The notes below the pieces were generated by a model that saw only the letters and a program-made list of their open reading frames with translations, had not been told where the DNA came from and ran no database searches. The position numbers were made by a program, and so were the translations under genes. From Undaria pinnatifida (lineage: Eukaryota; Sar; Phaeophyceae; Laminariales; Alariaceae), in assembly GCA_012845835.1 (NCBI GenBank), contig JABAKD010000005.1:3848155-3912154 (forward strand): a DNA stretch of 64,000 nt. The letters are read 5' to 3'. Positions 31,758-42,665 of the stretch are shown one piece after another (the stretch's first letter is position 1; each line of letters begins with the position of its first letter).

Positions 31758-32070
31758 CATTGTACTCGTCCTACGATAGAGGTGTGCACCACTTTTTTTT
31801 CTCTTTTGAGGTTCCTGAATTTGGGAGCTTAAGACAACCCTCTCCCAGAAAAAAACCGACTTGGAGAAAAACGAAACCGCCCTGAAAACCGGACGAACAA
31901 TCCAAAAAATGACCTATTAATAGGTAAAACAGCGAGAATCATTGCAAAAAAACGGGGAAAAAAAAAAAGGCCTCTGTTTCCGACAATTTTGGGGTCAAAG
32001 AAGCCGTCATCCAGAAACGATTTAGGCCAAAAATAATACCATGGTATACACCTCTATCGTAGCATGCGTC
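31758..32070. mobile_element. family-A element, reverse orientation
   Basis: CCTACGATAGAGGTGTGCAC at the left and TACACCTCTATCGTAGCATG at the right. Confidence 0.65.
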
Positions 32071-32985
32071 CATAAAAACTCGTAAACTCATCATACTAAC
32101 AGACAGCTCAAGCGGTCATTACATTTTGGCCCAAAAAGCGCAACCCCTACCGTTGGTCGACTCCCGGAATCCCTTCCCCCAAGCGCTACAATACGTCTAT
32201 TCGTTCTTCGACCTGGGGGATGGCTCCCATCCCCGCCGCCCCGCCCCGTCGCCCCCCCTCGACGGAACGCCTTCTCTCTCCGGAACGCCCCCGTCCCTCC
32301 CCGCCAAGGCTCTACAACTCTTTAGTTTTCGATCCTTCGGACGGCTGTCGCGCAGGTGCCGTCGCCACCTCCCCTTCCCCCTTCTTCAGCCGTTGTTGTC
32401 GCCGTTCAGATACGGCCGGCGTCTCCAGTGCGTTAGTCCCTGCAGAGCCCTGCCCTTTCGACAGGCAACTGGCGGAGGGGTACGCGTACCTGGTGGTTGT
32501 GCGCCGCCGCATCGTTTCGACAGGCGGTTCGCCAATCGAGGCGGGCGTGCTTGCTGGCGGTGTCGATGACCGGGTCGACACAACGCTCGACCCCCCCCCC
32601 CGTCCCCCCCCTTCCTTCACTAACTTATATTCCTCCTCCTTCAGCTTGTCCTCCCCTCCCTGCTCCATGTCGAGAAGGGAATCAACCGGTGGGCAGAAGC
32701 GGTTTCAGATGCACGAGGAAGGGAAGACATCAGCAATGGCCCAGAAGGACTGCAGAGAAGTTTAACGAGAGAAAATGTGAAAAAAGTGCGTAGCTAAACT
32801 TTAAGAACAGAGACGCAGCAGGGGCAGACCAAACCGTGAGCGGATGTGTGAAAGAACGGGGGAGGAGGGATGTTCACCGTGGTGGACATTTTTATAAAAA
32901 TTGGAAAAGGTCAGCTGTGAGTACGACCGATTGAATGGTTGACACTCAACTTTGCAAGCTGCGTGGTACATCTATGTTTCGCTAA
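32071..32985. other. C-rich stretch with a long but unsupported frame
   Basis: Plus frame 32220-32765 (181 codons) is the longest non-satellite frame nearby. Its Pro/Ser/Arg-rich start follows base composition. The part around LAEGYAYLVVVRRRIVSTGG is better mixed. No splice partner or family recognised. Confidence 0.25.
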
Positions 32986-32989
32986 TGTA

Positions 32990-33690
32990 CAGCAGTAGTT
33001 GCACAAAATTTATGGAAGGTCGTTCGCGCGTGTTATATAGTTGATCCTCATGAAAGAAAGATATAGGTCGTTGACTCCCCTGGAGGTTGTCAGGGTCAAC
33101 AGGTAGGATTGAATTTCGAAAAATGAGTGCGCAACGAAGAGGCGGAGAGAAAGAGAAGTAGCAAACGTATTCAAGAACGGAAACAAGGCCGACCCTGGGA
33201 ACTACAGAGGCCTAACGCTATTAATCACCTAAGGAAAAACGTTCTGTAATATTTATTTTGAACGATGCAATGGGAACAATTGTGGAGAAGGAAAAAAAAT
33301 GCAAGAGGAAGGCAAGCAGAGTTGGAGGCCAAACCGTCGCAGCTGCGTAGACCATTGTGTGCACGTTAGATAAGATTATTCAAGGTAGGAAAGACGCGGG
33401 GCTAACACCATGTTGTTTCTTTCTGGGTGACACAGTGTGTAGAAAAAAGTTGCGGAAGCAGCAGTGGACAACTGGAATCAGAGGAAACATGTGGAAAATG
33501 ATGAAAAAATATTACGGAACGTGCTCGAAGTGTTGTGATGCTGGACGAGAAAATATCGAACTGTGTTGACAGCTTGCACGGAGTGACACAGGGGTCCTTC
33601 GCCCATTCTACGACCTCTGTCGTGCCCCTCATTTCCCTTTGTGCTACCAGAAAGGTGTCTTATGCCGCAGATTTTTTGCTCCAAAATTAT
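32990..33690 (+). pseudogene. LINE reverse transcriptase remnant
   Basis: In shifting plus frames: VFKNGNKADPGNYRGLTLL (the NYR block), then SCVDHCVTLDKIIQGR-like and CCFFLG, then IRGNMWKMMKKYYGTCSKC, then a LHGVTQGS segment (G.RQG). These are the successive RT blocks of non-LTR elements. Stops and frameshifts throughout, and the FADD box is not found. Confidence 0.75.
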
Positions 33691-33694
33691 TTTA

Positions 33695-33832
33695 TGCTTG
33701 TATCAATACCACAAAAAGGCATTTTGTTCCTCGCTATGCTCCCCACCACGCCGGAATAGCTATTTGTATGCTATCAATACCACAAAAGGGTATTTTATTC
33801 CTCGCTATGCTCCCCACCACGCCGAAATAGCT
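33695..33832 (+). repeat. ~69-bp tandem duplication
   Basis: TATGCT...ATCAATACCACAAAA followed by TTCCTCGCTATGCTCCCCAC occurs twice back to back with few differences. Confidence 0.85.
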
Positions 33833-33999
33833 GTGAGTTGGCAATGCTTGACGACTAAAAACTAACCGGTAGGTGTTGTGAGCCAACTAACTGAACTTAG
33901 TCGGAAAGTCTGCGGGTGAAGCCAACTGATGACCAACCGACTTGACGACTTACGTCAGGCGAGCGAAGCGAGCGAAATCAGCTCCCACCGGGCGTTAGG

Positions 34000-34155
34000 G
34001 ACCCCGCACATGAAAAAAAAAAGTGCATCCCGTACTAGAAAATCCTTCTCGCAAGTGCGGCAACTCAATAAGCCGGATGGTCCCGCACATGAAAAAAAAG
34101 TGCATCCCGTACTAGAAAATCCTTCTCGCAAGTGCGGCAACTCAATAAGTCGGAT
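34000..34155 (+). repeat. ~75-bp tandem duplication
   Basis: CCGCACATGAAAAAAA, GTGCATCCCGTACTAGAAAA, TCCTTCTCGCAAGTGCGGCA is repeated in tandem. Confidence 0.85.
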
Positions 34156-35359
34156 AGTCGGCACCTGCGGAAAGCGACTAACTATTAGTCATGCTAATAA
34201 CAAATTGGTGACTGTTAAGTCGGGCCGACTCACAGCTCTACGAAAAAAATATGCTCGTCACAGGTCATTCCCGTGGTATCTACAACCGAATTTTTTGCGA
34301 TATAATATGGTGTGATGTAAGCCGTCACTGACAACAATGCAGAGCGTGCGCTTTGTACGCAATTTACACGCAACGTTTTCGTAATTTTTTTGGGGGAAGT
34401 TCCTACAGAGAGCGTCAAAATACTCGGCAACGTATGCTAATTCGTGCAAAAAATCAACAAAGTGTGCTAGACCTTATGTTGGCACAAAGAGGACTCAAGC
34501 CCACTCACATGCCCTGTGACATTGCAACGCGCGGCGGGAGATCCACACGCACACACACGCAAACATGGCGGGACAACATGTGCAGCTGACGTTCTTCCGA
34601 CAAAGAGTCTGACTCTACGCCGTACTATATCTGTGGGTCCGTCCATCGAGCAGCTTCCTCGTGTCATGCTGTATCTTCTCACATGATGGTTCTCTTGCTG
34701 TTTTGCGAAAACGCCTTGTCTTTTCGTATGACAGTGGAAGGTATGACAGATGCCCTACGAGGTGCCGTTTTCATCGACGCGCGCATTTCGCGCAAGGTTG
34801 GGAGAGACGTTCATAAACGGTCGACCCAACCGAGGGACCTAAGGCCTTTACTTCTGGGCATGATTTAGGCGCCGCTATTAATAGCTCCGTCTTAAGTTCG
34901 CCGTGTCGGTCGTGTATCCACATGGGGTAATATTGCGACCAAAACAATTCCACTGTCGCGGTTGTCTAGTCCGGGGCAGAACTACCGGCCACCTTTTTCG
35001 TACGTATCGTTTTCCGTATTTTTCTTGAGTAAGCCGAAGACGTTTGTGTCGTGTTGAAACCTATGGGAATCTACTGCACGTCATATTTGTTACGCTTTTC
35101 TCGTTTAAAATGAAAGCCAAACAGAGATTTCTTGCCTCCGGCGGCGCCTTCACCGGGTTCCCCCGGTGGGCCCTCTGGAGGTGCCCTCAGCGGGAGCTCC
35201 TCGGCCGGGGGGGGGGGGGGGTTGCTCCGCTACGCTTGCCATACTTCAGTCGGCACGTCAGCTGGTTTTTTACGACTAAAGTCAGCTAGTCGACTTGCCG
35301 ACTAGCGGCTAGTTACTAGTCGTGAAGTGCTTCCGCGTCACAGCCTACGAATACTGATA
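34156..35359. other. non-coding, no gene accepted
   Basis: Short frames only (60-80 codons). A 13-base G run lies near 35209. Near 33840-33950 and again near 35245-35330 there are GACGACTTG/AGTCGGC-type inverted motifs, perhaps the ends of an older element. Confidence 0.35.
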
Positions 35360-36320
35360 TTGCTGTATGGAGGAGTGTAACGAAAGGCCGCGCTGGAAGA
35401 AGGTGGGATAACGTAGTCGAAAAAGCACGGAGTGACCCAGGAGGAAACCAAGAAGAAATACTGTCCATAGAGAATTTTGGGGGGCACAAAGGATGGAAGC
35501 AAGGGAAGGGCTAACGCTAAGAAGGAAGCTGAACGAGGAAGGACATTTAGAGAGATAAACGGGAGGTTAAAATGAGAGATAGGAGCGAAAACGGGTCTGC
35601 ACAGCCCAATGGACTACGCGAAAACGCTGAACCCGCATTAGAGGGCCTGGACCTGGCAGAAAGAAGAAAGAGGTATGCCAGAAGTCGGGGGGAGGAGGAA
35701 GAAGGTGCCGTTGTTGCGTCGTTCTACGGTAGCCCCCCAATTTTTGTTTAACGAAATCGCCAGTTTCAAAACCAGCTTCCGGTCGTCTCCTGAGATACGG
35801 TGTTCCTCGACACCCCGACGTCATCGATCGATAGACCTTTGCGCTCAAGAAAATATATGGGTACTGCTTTTTCAACAGTATCCTTCCTTGTGTCCAGCAG
35901 CCATGAAATGTCCGTTAAACAAAACCGTTGGTTTTGGGGGGGGCTATCGTAGAATCAGCCTGATGGCGACGCAGACGAGAGTAGAACCCACATCGTGGGA
36001 GAATGTGAACCGTACTAAGGAGGGACGGAATGTGTTCGAGGATGAGACGAGGAAAATAGACGGATGCGGCACGTAGAAGTTCGGGGCATTAGATAGTAGC
36101 AAGAAAACGATAGCTAGCAGAGGAGATAGATGGTAGCCACAGCCGGTCAAAGAAGAAAAGAGGTAGGATAAGCAAAACGTGTCAACGCAATATATGAAAG
36201 AAACGCAAAGAGCGCCGCAAAAATGTTGGACGTGTCTCTGGTAGGAGTAGAAACGGCACTTCATCTCCAAAGGGATGCGTGGTCAACGGTCAAATGACTA
36301 AGGCCAGCAAAAAATGAGTG
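35360..36320 (+). mobile_element. LINE-like fragment, degenerate
   Basis: Parallels 22420-23160 over most of its length (AGAAGGTGGGATAACGTAGT, GCCCAATGGACTACGCGAAA, AGATGGTAGCCACAG) and ends CAAATGACTAAGGCCAGCAA then AAATGAGTGC and a C-rich tract. It is interrupted around 35700-35960 by the block also seen at 8240-8440 and 1840-2030. Confidence 0.65.
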
Positions 36321-36435
36321 CGCCCTCTCCCCCTCCCCTGCTCCTTCTCCTCAACCCCAACATCATGGCCCGTCGCTCTCCCTCCTAGCCTTACCAGTAG
36401 TGAGTCTTCTCTTTCCCCACCGCCGGCGTCAACAG

Positions 36436-38108
36436 GATGGGATGCACTGGCGCCGTGTGGGTTTCTAAAGGTGACGCTGGACATGTACGACTGCCACGCC
36501 ACTTGGACCATGCTCGAGAAGGAGGGCCGGTAGGTGGATGGGATAAACCTGCGCGCATACGATACAGCAGCAGGCGTCAGAAAATCCCCAGACATCCCCG
36601 ATAAAGGGTACCGAAGCGCTACGGTTTTCTGGGGCTACTCCCTTGAGGAGCTCTCGACCTCCCGAACACTCTTGACTTGGAGAAAAATGAAAGCGTAAGA
36701 ACCAAAGGCTTCGGTAGTGGGGGGCGGTCGCTTCTGGATTTTTTTTTGCAGTAGATCGGGGTTACTTCGCGCGAGTTTCGACTCCCCCTGTCCCTTTGCG
36801 GCTGTGTTAAGCTTTCGTGCGGTTGTTGTTTTTTCTGCGATAGGAAGCCGAGTTTTGACTCGCCCTGTCCCTTTGCGGCTGTGTTAAGCTTTCGTGCGTT
36901 TGTTGTTTTTTCTGCCATAGGAAGCCGCGAAAAGGGATGGTTTAGCTACGCTGCGCCGAAACAAATCGCCTGAAGTCGTTTTTTTTAATTGAAGGTACAG
37001 CGTCACTCGGGCGAGTACCTCAGATCCAGTAGCTCTGTGTCAGTGCACCCCTTTTTGAACTGCGCCGTCAGCAACATCGTGGGAGAAAAAGCAGAGCTTG
37101 CTCGAGAGAAGGGGTCAGATCTGAGCGCTTGACTGGATTTTGTTCTAGAGGTAGGGATGCTTGCGCGGCGCGCGGACGAGTTAGCCTGTTCCACGACCCA
37201 GAAATCTGGCGACCACTCTCCCCTCTTCCAACAGGCACCGCCGTACAGCACCACCTATAGATGGGTGGAAATAACAGTGCAATGTGAAGAGCGCACACCA
37301 CATTCCAAACGACTGCACAACCACGACATAGAGCACATACTTTCGACAACCACAGTTACTTTCTCCGATCTCGCCCCTCCGCCCGTCGCCATCCCCACCC
37401 TCTCCCTCTCCCCTTCTATCCCCCCCCCCCCTCTCTCTCTCTCTCTCTCTTCCCAATCCCTCCTCACCCCCTAAAAACGCCTCACCTCTCCACTTTTGGC
37501 AGTCGTCACCTGAACATAACGAGGATGGCAGCGGGCCAGACTTTCCAATTCATAATCCAGGTGGACAAAATATGATAATCGACCCTACATTCGTCGAGAT
37601 CACAGCTGACGTACTTGGAACAATTTTGCAAAATAGTGTCTTCCGTAATTCTCCCTCCCCTGCCCCCGCCCACCCCCCACCCATTCCCCTCCCTAACAAC
37701 GCCTCATTATACAAATTACCGTTCCCAACGTCTCAGGTACCCGTTACCAACGTCTCAGGTACCCATTACTGGTCGTCACCTGAACATGATGAAGTTGGAA
37801 GCGGGCCAGACCTTCCAGTCCATGAGCCACGTGGACACGAACGTTTCTCGTAGGTTTTGCACGGTTTCTTTGGCTATCTCTTCGACACCGTCCCCCTTAA
37901 GAAAGGCAGCGTAGCCGGTGAAGCTGAAGATAGAGAAAGGCGCGTAGACCATCTGATCGACAAAGCACTTGATAAGGAGGAGACGAAGTCGCGTCCTGAA
38001 GGAGGAAACAACGAAGAGTTAACGAGGAGAAACGAAGCGAAAAACAAAACTGAACGAAGGGCAACTAAACGAGCGGAACCAAACGAAATTCAAAATTGCA
38101 CGGGATGA
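36436..38108 (+). CDS. unrecognised gene, three consecutive exons
   Basis: Exons 36436-36529, 37503-37560 and 37854-38108 (TGA). Their phases fit (2, then 0) and the joined frame is open. Segments read WDALAPCGFLKVTLDMYDCH, HLNITRMAAGQTFQFIIQ and FFGYLFDTVPLKKGSVAGEA, then a charged helix-like DRERRVDHLIDKALDKEE. Acceptors CGTCAACAG, CCACTTTTGGCAG and TTTCTCGTAG; donors GTAGGT and GTGGAC. Beyond about 38000 the frame becomes Asn/Lys/Arg/Glu-rich and grades into the CCGAA satellite, so the annotated C-terminus may be satellite-derived. No family recognised, and upstream exons are not found. Confidence 0.42.
36600..37502. other. intron of the 36.4-38.1 kb gene
   Basis: A 78-bp direct repeat (GAGTTTCGACTCCCCCTGTCC... 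and GTGTTAAGCTTTCGTGCG) at about 36772-36930 and a CT dinucleotide run near 37430-37450. The frame 37245-37370 (YRWVEITVQCEERTPHSKRL) is open but does not fit the splice phases. Confidence 0.35.
37783..37850 (+). pseudogene. echo copy of exon 37503-37560
   Basis: TCGTCACCTGAACAT...GCGGGCCAGAC.TTCCA repeats the exon about 280 bp downstream, about 80% alike over ~55 bp. The acceptor CAG is replaced by CTGG. It sits immediately before the acceptor of the next exon. Confidence 0.75.
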
Positions 38109-38540
38109 AACGAAACAAAAACGAACGAAACGAAACGAAACGAAATGAAACGAGACGACACGACACGACCCGATCCGACCCGAGCCGAATCAAACCAAAA
38201 CGAACCGAACCGAACCGAACCGAACCGAACCGAACCGAACCGAACCGAACCAAACCGACTCGACCCGACCCGAACCGAACCGAACCGACCCGACCCGACC
38301 CGACCCGACCCGACCCGACCCGACCCGAGCCGAGCCGAGCCGAGCCGAGCCGAGCCGAGCCGAGCCGAGCCGAACCGACCCGAACCGAACCGAACCGAAC
38401 CGAACCGAACCGAACCGAACCGAACCGAACCGAACCGAACCGAACCGAACCGAACCGAACCGAACCGAACCGAACCGAACCGAACCGAACCGAACCGAAC
38501 CGAACCGAACCGAACCGAGCCGAGCCGAGCCGAATCAAAC
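38105..38540 (+). repeat. CCGAA/CCGAC/CCGAG pentanucleotide satellite
   Basis: About 430 bp of 5-bp units in homogeneous blocks: AACGA, CCGAA, CCGAC, CCGAG, then a long CCGAA block and CCGAG again. Very long frames on both strands come from it. Confidence 0.97.
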
Positions 38541-38637
38541 CGAATCGGAGTGAAGCACAAATCGTATCAAAGCGGAACAAACACAAACGGTATGGGGGCG
38601 GAACGAACCAAAACGGAAAGCAACGAGCGAAGCGCTT

Positions 38638-39352
38638 TGGACGCGTGCTACGATCGATACAGGTAGCAATTTTCGGCCAAAGCAATTTCTGAATGACGGG
38701 CCGGGCTCCTCAACCCAAAATGGTTGGAATGACACTATCGTTTTTCGCGAAACGAAACGAAACGAACCGACACTGATCGAAGCGGATCGAAGCGGATCGA
38801 AACGGAGTGAAACACAAATTTTAGCACGGAAAAGCGACGAGCGAAACACTCGGGACGCGTGCTACGATCGATACGGGTGGCAATTTTCGGCCAGAGCAAT
38901 TTCTGAATGACGGGCGGGGCTTCCTAACCCAAAATTGTCGGAATGACATTGTTTTTTTTTAGCGAAATGAAATGAAACGAAACGAAGCGAAACGACACTG
39001 ATTGAAACGCATCGAAACGGAGTGAAGCAGAACTCTTGACACGGAAAGCAACGAGCACAGCACTTTGGACTCGTGTGGTACGATCGATAGAGGTAGCAAA
39101 TGTCGGCGAACGCATTTTTTTTCCGAATGACGGGCGGGGCTCCTTAACCCAAGATTGTCGGAATGAATTGTCATTCTTGGTTCGCAATATGGATACCAAT
39201 TATGCCTAGGTCATGGGTTTTGGTCAGCAAGTTTCACTTTAATTTTGCTCAAAATCAGTCTTTGGGTGAGGTATACAAGTAGAGCTGTTCAAGTGGTTAG
39301 GAATCTCAGAAGGCAAAAAAAGAGCCAGTGCACCCCTACCGTGGCGTGCGTC
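38638..39352. mobile_element. three tandem family-A left halves, closed by one right end
   Basis: GACGCGTGCTACGATCGATA-like starts at about 38640, 38855 and 39068, each followed by GACGGG..GGCTCCTNAACCCAAAAT and then AACGAAACGAA sequence. A single right end (CACCCCTACCGTGGCGTGCG) is near 39345. This looks like tandem expansion of a partial element. Confidence 0.55.
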
Positions 39353-39605
39353 TCGAAGGACAAAAAAAAGTACACGTTGGCAAAAGAAAAAAAAAAGACG
39401 AAGCGATGTGTTTGCGACGTACCAACTTTGGTCGGGTAGGAGCTGGGTCTACCTAGGAAAATATACAATAATAGTATTGAAGCCGTCGAAACGTCAAGTT
39501 GGGTAGGACTTGGGTAGGGAAATATCCAACAATAGTATTGAAACCCTCGAACCTCACAATCCAAGGCCAACCACACCCACGAAAAATCAGCGTATGCCGG
39601 GCGTT

Positions 39606-39780
39606 CCACGAGTCAGATTACGTCTTGCGGGTCGGGCCGGGTCAAGGTGACCCGGCCCCACCCGGAACATATTAGAAAACTTCCTGACCTGACCCGACCC
39701 CACGCGACGAGGTAAGATTTTCAACACCTCCTGACCCGATCCGCGGCCCGGGTCACGACCCGTGAAAAACTCTGAAAGAA
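39606..39780. mobile_element. foldback element (family D), short
   Basis: TTGCGGGTCGGGCCGGGTCA at the left and GGTCACGACCCGTGAAAAAC at the right, with an internal GGGTCAAGGTGACCCGG palindrome. Confidence 0.55.
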
Positions 39781-39928
39781 ATGGGCGAGAAACACGTTTT
39801 CCTGTGTACCAGGTACCTTTTTTTTCAACATCTCACCTATTTTTTTCGTGGGTTGATTCGCCTTAGTCTTTTTTGCGTCTTTTTCCAACCCAACATATGT
39901 TGGAAATCGCAAACACCGTAAGACCAAC

Positions 39929-40619
39929 TACTATGGAAAATATTTTGAGCGGTTATTTCTCTTTAACCGGGATCTCCGACGCCAAAAATAAAAACCATCC
40001 ACCATGGGACCAGAAATCATCGTTATTTCTGGGTTCACAAATAATCGAAGCCAGAAATCAGCGGATCTGGTGATTTTTGGGCCCAGAAATGACAGCTCTT
40101 CCAATCTCTCAGAACTGGGATTATTTGACTTTTGGATACTACCTCGTACCAAGTATCACATGTCACATGTCACCACTGCCTACTCTGTACCTGGTATGAT
40201 ACCTGTATGCTGTACACGTGCCCCATCACCCACAACAAGGAGTCACAAAACACACATACTACAGCACACCGCGCTTGTTGTGTGCGAGACAGAGCTTCGT
40301 CCTCACACAAACGCGACAGCAGCAGCACCACCATCAAAACCACCACAGCAGCACCACACCAGCACCACACCAGCAGCACAGCAGCAGAGACAGCAGCAGA
40401 GGCGGCGGTGGCCTGACGTCGCCGGCGACAATGTACGTGCCAGATTTTCAAAAATAAAGGCAAACCGCAAAACAAGACCCACCAATTCAAAATAAACCAT
40501 TTTCCAAAAATCAGAAGCCATAATGGACGCCCCTTATTTCTCTTGCAGTTATTTCTGGAGCCTCAAAACTAGAAAAATAGTCGCCAGAAATAATCGCTCA
40601 AATTTTTTCCATAATAGTA
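39929..40619. mobile_element. ~690-bp element with ~32-bp terminal inverted repeats
   Basis: Left end ACTATGGAAAATATTTTGAG then CGGTTATTTCT. The right end is its near-perfect complement (AGAAATAATCGCTCAAATTT then TTTCCATAATAG). CCAGAAAT motifs repeat inside in both orientations. A CAG/CAC-rich microsatellite occupies about 40315-40410. No transposase ORF, so non-autonomous. Confidence 0.75.
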
Positions 40620-40686
40620 GGCCTAATGACATAAAAAAGGAAAAAAGAAAAAAATCTTGTCCAAGAGCAACGAAGCGGAACGACCA

Positions 40687-41434
40687 CAGGCTGGTTCAAG
40701 TGAAGAAAAACATATTCTGTCCCCACGACTGTCGCTCGCAGTATCTAGTCAAAGAGCGAATATTTGATATCATGCTGACCCCCCAGGCCAGTGGAAGAGG
40801 GTGACATGTCCAGCTTCTTTTAACGACCTCGGGCGGTCTCTAGGAGTGAAACTCGTATCGACCAATGACAGGCCTTCATTTTTTTCAAAAATATTTCGGG
40901 CATGTTCCAAGCGGAGGCGAGTAAAAATACTGCGCCGTATTGTGCACGAACCGGTTGGAGGTACTCCAAGGCATGTCTGTAGATTTTTTCGCGCAAAAAA
41001 TCGAAGACCTGACCTGCCTGTGTTCGACATGAAGCATAATCTAGCGAAAAAAACGGATCCTGCCCTAAAGCCAAGTCATTTGAAGCAAATAACGTATCCA
41101 ACTCCTTTTACGCATACCAGTCCAAATGTCCACGCCGTTTATCAGAGATAGACCCTGAAATTTAAAACACGTGTTCTACATGCCCATCCCGAGGTCTGAC
41201 CATCGATTTTTTTTCTTTCTTGATTTTTCTCGCCGAAAATATTAGGGCTAAGGTGGTCCACTTTTTTCGAAAAATCTCAACTGATAACAAATCAGGCAAA
41301 AAAAAAATCGATAGGTGAGGTCTTCGCAATGACACATAGAAGATGTGCGTGCAAAATTTCACGGTCTGAATCGAAAAAACGGCGTGGACATTCGCCAGGG
41401 AATAAATTTGGGGGTTTTAACGTCAACCAGCCTG
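40687..41434 (-). mobile_element. ~750-bp inverted-repeat element, copy 2
   Basis: CAGGCTGGTTCAAGTGAAG at one end and TTAACGTCAACCAGCCTG at the other. Collinear with 26552-27311 in reverse. The two copies are 13 kb apart. Confidence 0.7.
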
Positions 41435-42004
41435 TATGAACGGACCGAAGCGAAGCAGCATATATGGAGTGAACGGTAACGAAACCGAGCTGACACGAAA
41501 CACATTAAAGCGGCGCGAACCGCACCGAAGAGCAACCAACGAAGCACGTGGCGAGGAGGGGTCGCATTCGCGTCCTGATTGAAAATAAGACAGACTGGAA
41601 AAACGAAGGTAAGACATATCAAAGCGGAACAACACGAAACGGAACGGAACGAAACTGAATGGACCGCTAAAAACAGCAACGTAAAACGAAATTAAGTGTA
41701 CACCACCATCCCCCACAGGCTTACACTGGCATTCCATGACATTTTTTTTGTGGGGTTCAAACGTTTGGTTGTTGGAGTTCCACCTAGTTGGCGAGGCGTT
41801 ACAATCAAAGATTAAACTAAAAACTAAAAAATATGTTGATGCTTTTCACGAATACCTGTCCGCCCCGATGTGTTTGTCGAGGAGGCGATACCATGCCCCA
41901 AGAAAAACCCCGTTGAGCACGACACCCAGTAGCCCCACCTTAACACTTCGCGTGTAATCCACGCTCTTCGTCCTGCATACACCACGACGGGCGCATGTTA
42001 GCAG
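41435..42004. other. non-coding, no gene recognised
   Basis: GAAACGAAAC-type period-5 drift at about 41440-41690, otherwise unremarkable. Confidence 0.4.
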
Positions 42005-42665
42005 ACGGGTGGGATGGGATGATATGGGATGGAATGGAATGGGATGGAATAGGATGGGATGGGATGGGATGGGGTGAGGTGGTATGGGATGGTATGGGAT
42101 GGGATGGGATCGGATGGGGTGGGATGATAACGTACGGGATGTGATGGGATGTAATGGGATGGAATGGGATGGAATGGTATGGTTTGGTATGGTATGGTAC
42201 CGTACGGTACGGTACGGTATGGTATGGTATGGATTGATACGGTACGGTATGATATGGTATGGTATTGTATGAGGTATGGTATGGTATGGTTTGTTGTGGT
42301 ATGGTGTGGTTCGGGACGGGATAGGATGGGATCGTAATAGAGTATAGGGTGGAATGGAATGGGCTGGGATGGGACGGGGTGGGACGGGACGGGGTGGGAT
42401 GGATTATGATGGGATGGGGTGGAAGGAGATGGAATCGGAAGGGATAGGATGGGATGGGATGGGATGGGATGGGATGGGATGGGATGGGATGTATGGGATG
42501 GGGTGGGATGATAACGTATGGGATGGGGTGGGATGATAACGTACGGGATGTGATGGGATGTAATGGGATGGGATGGGATGGAATGGGGTGGGGTGGGGTG
42601 GGATGGGATGGGATGGGATGGGATGGGATGGGATGGGATGGGATTGGATGGGACTGGATGATATG
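42005..42665 (+). repeat. GGGAT pentanucleotide satellite
   Basis: About 660 bp of GGGAT and variants (GGTAT, GGAAT, GGGGT). A ~55-bp block containing GATAACGTACGGGATGTGAT occurs at about 42116 and again at about 42530, showing a longer internal duplication. Confidence 0.96.

Noticed and set aside
32220-32765. 181-codon plus ORF as a gene
   Set aside because: Mostly Pro/Ser/Arg from C-rich DNA; no splice partner, promoter or family similarity, so kept only as a note.
38065-38692. Four ORFs of 156-206 codons
   Set aside because: Artefacts of the CCGAA satellite on both strands.
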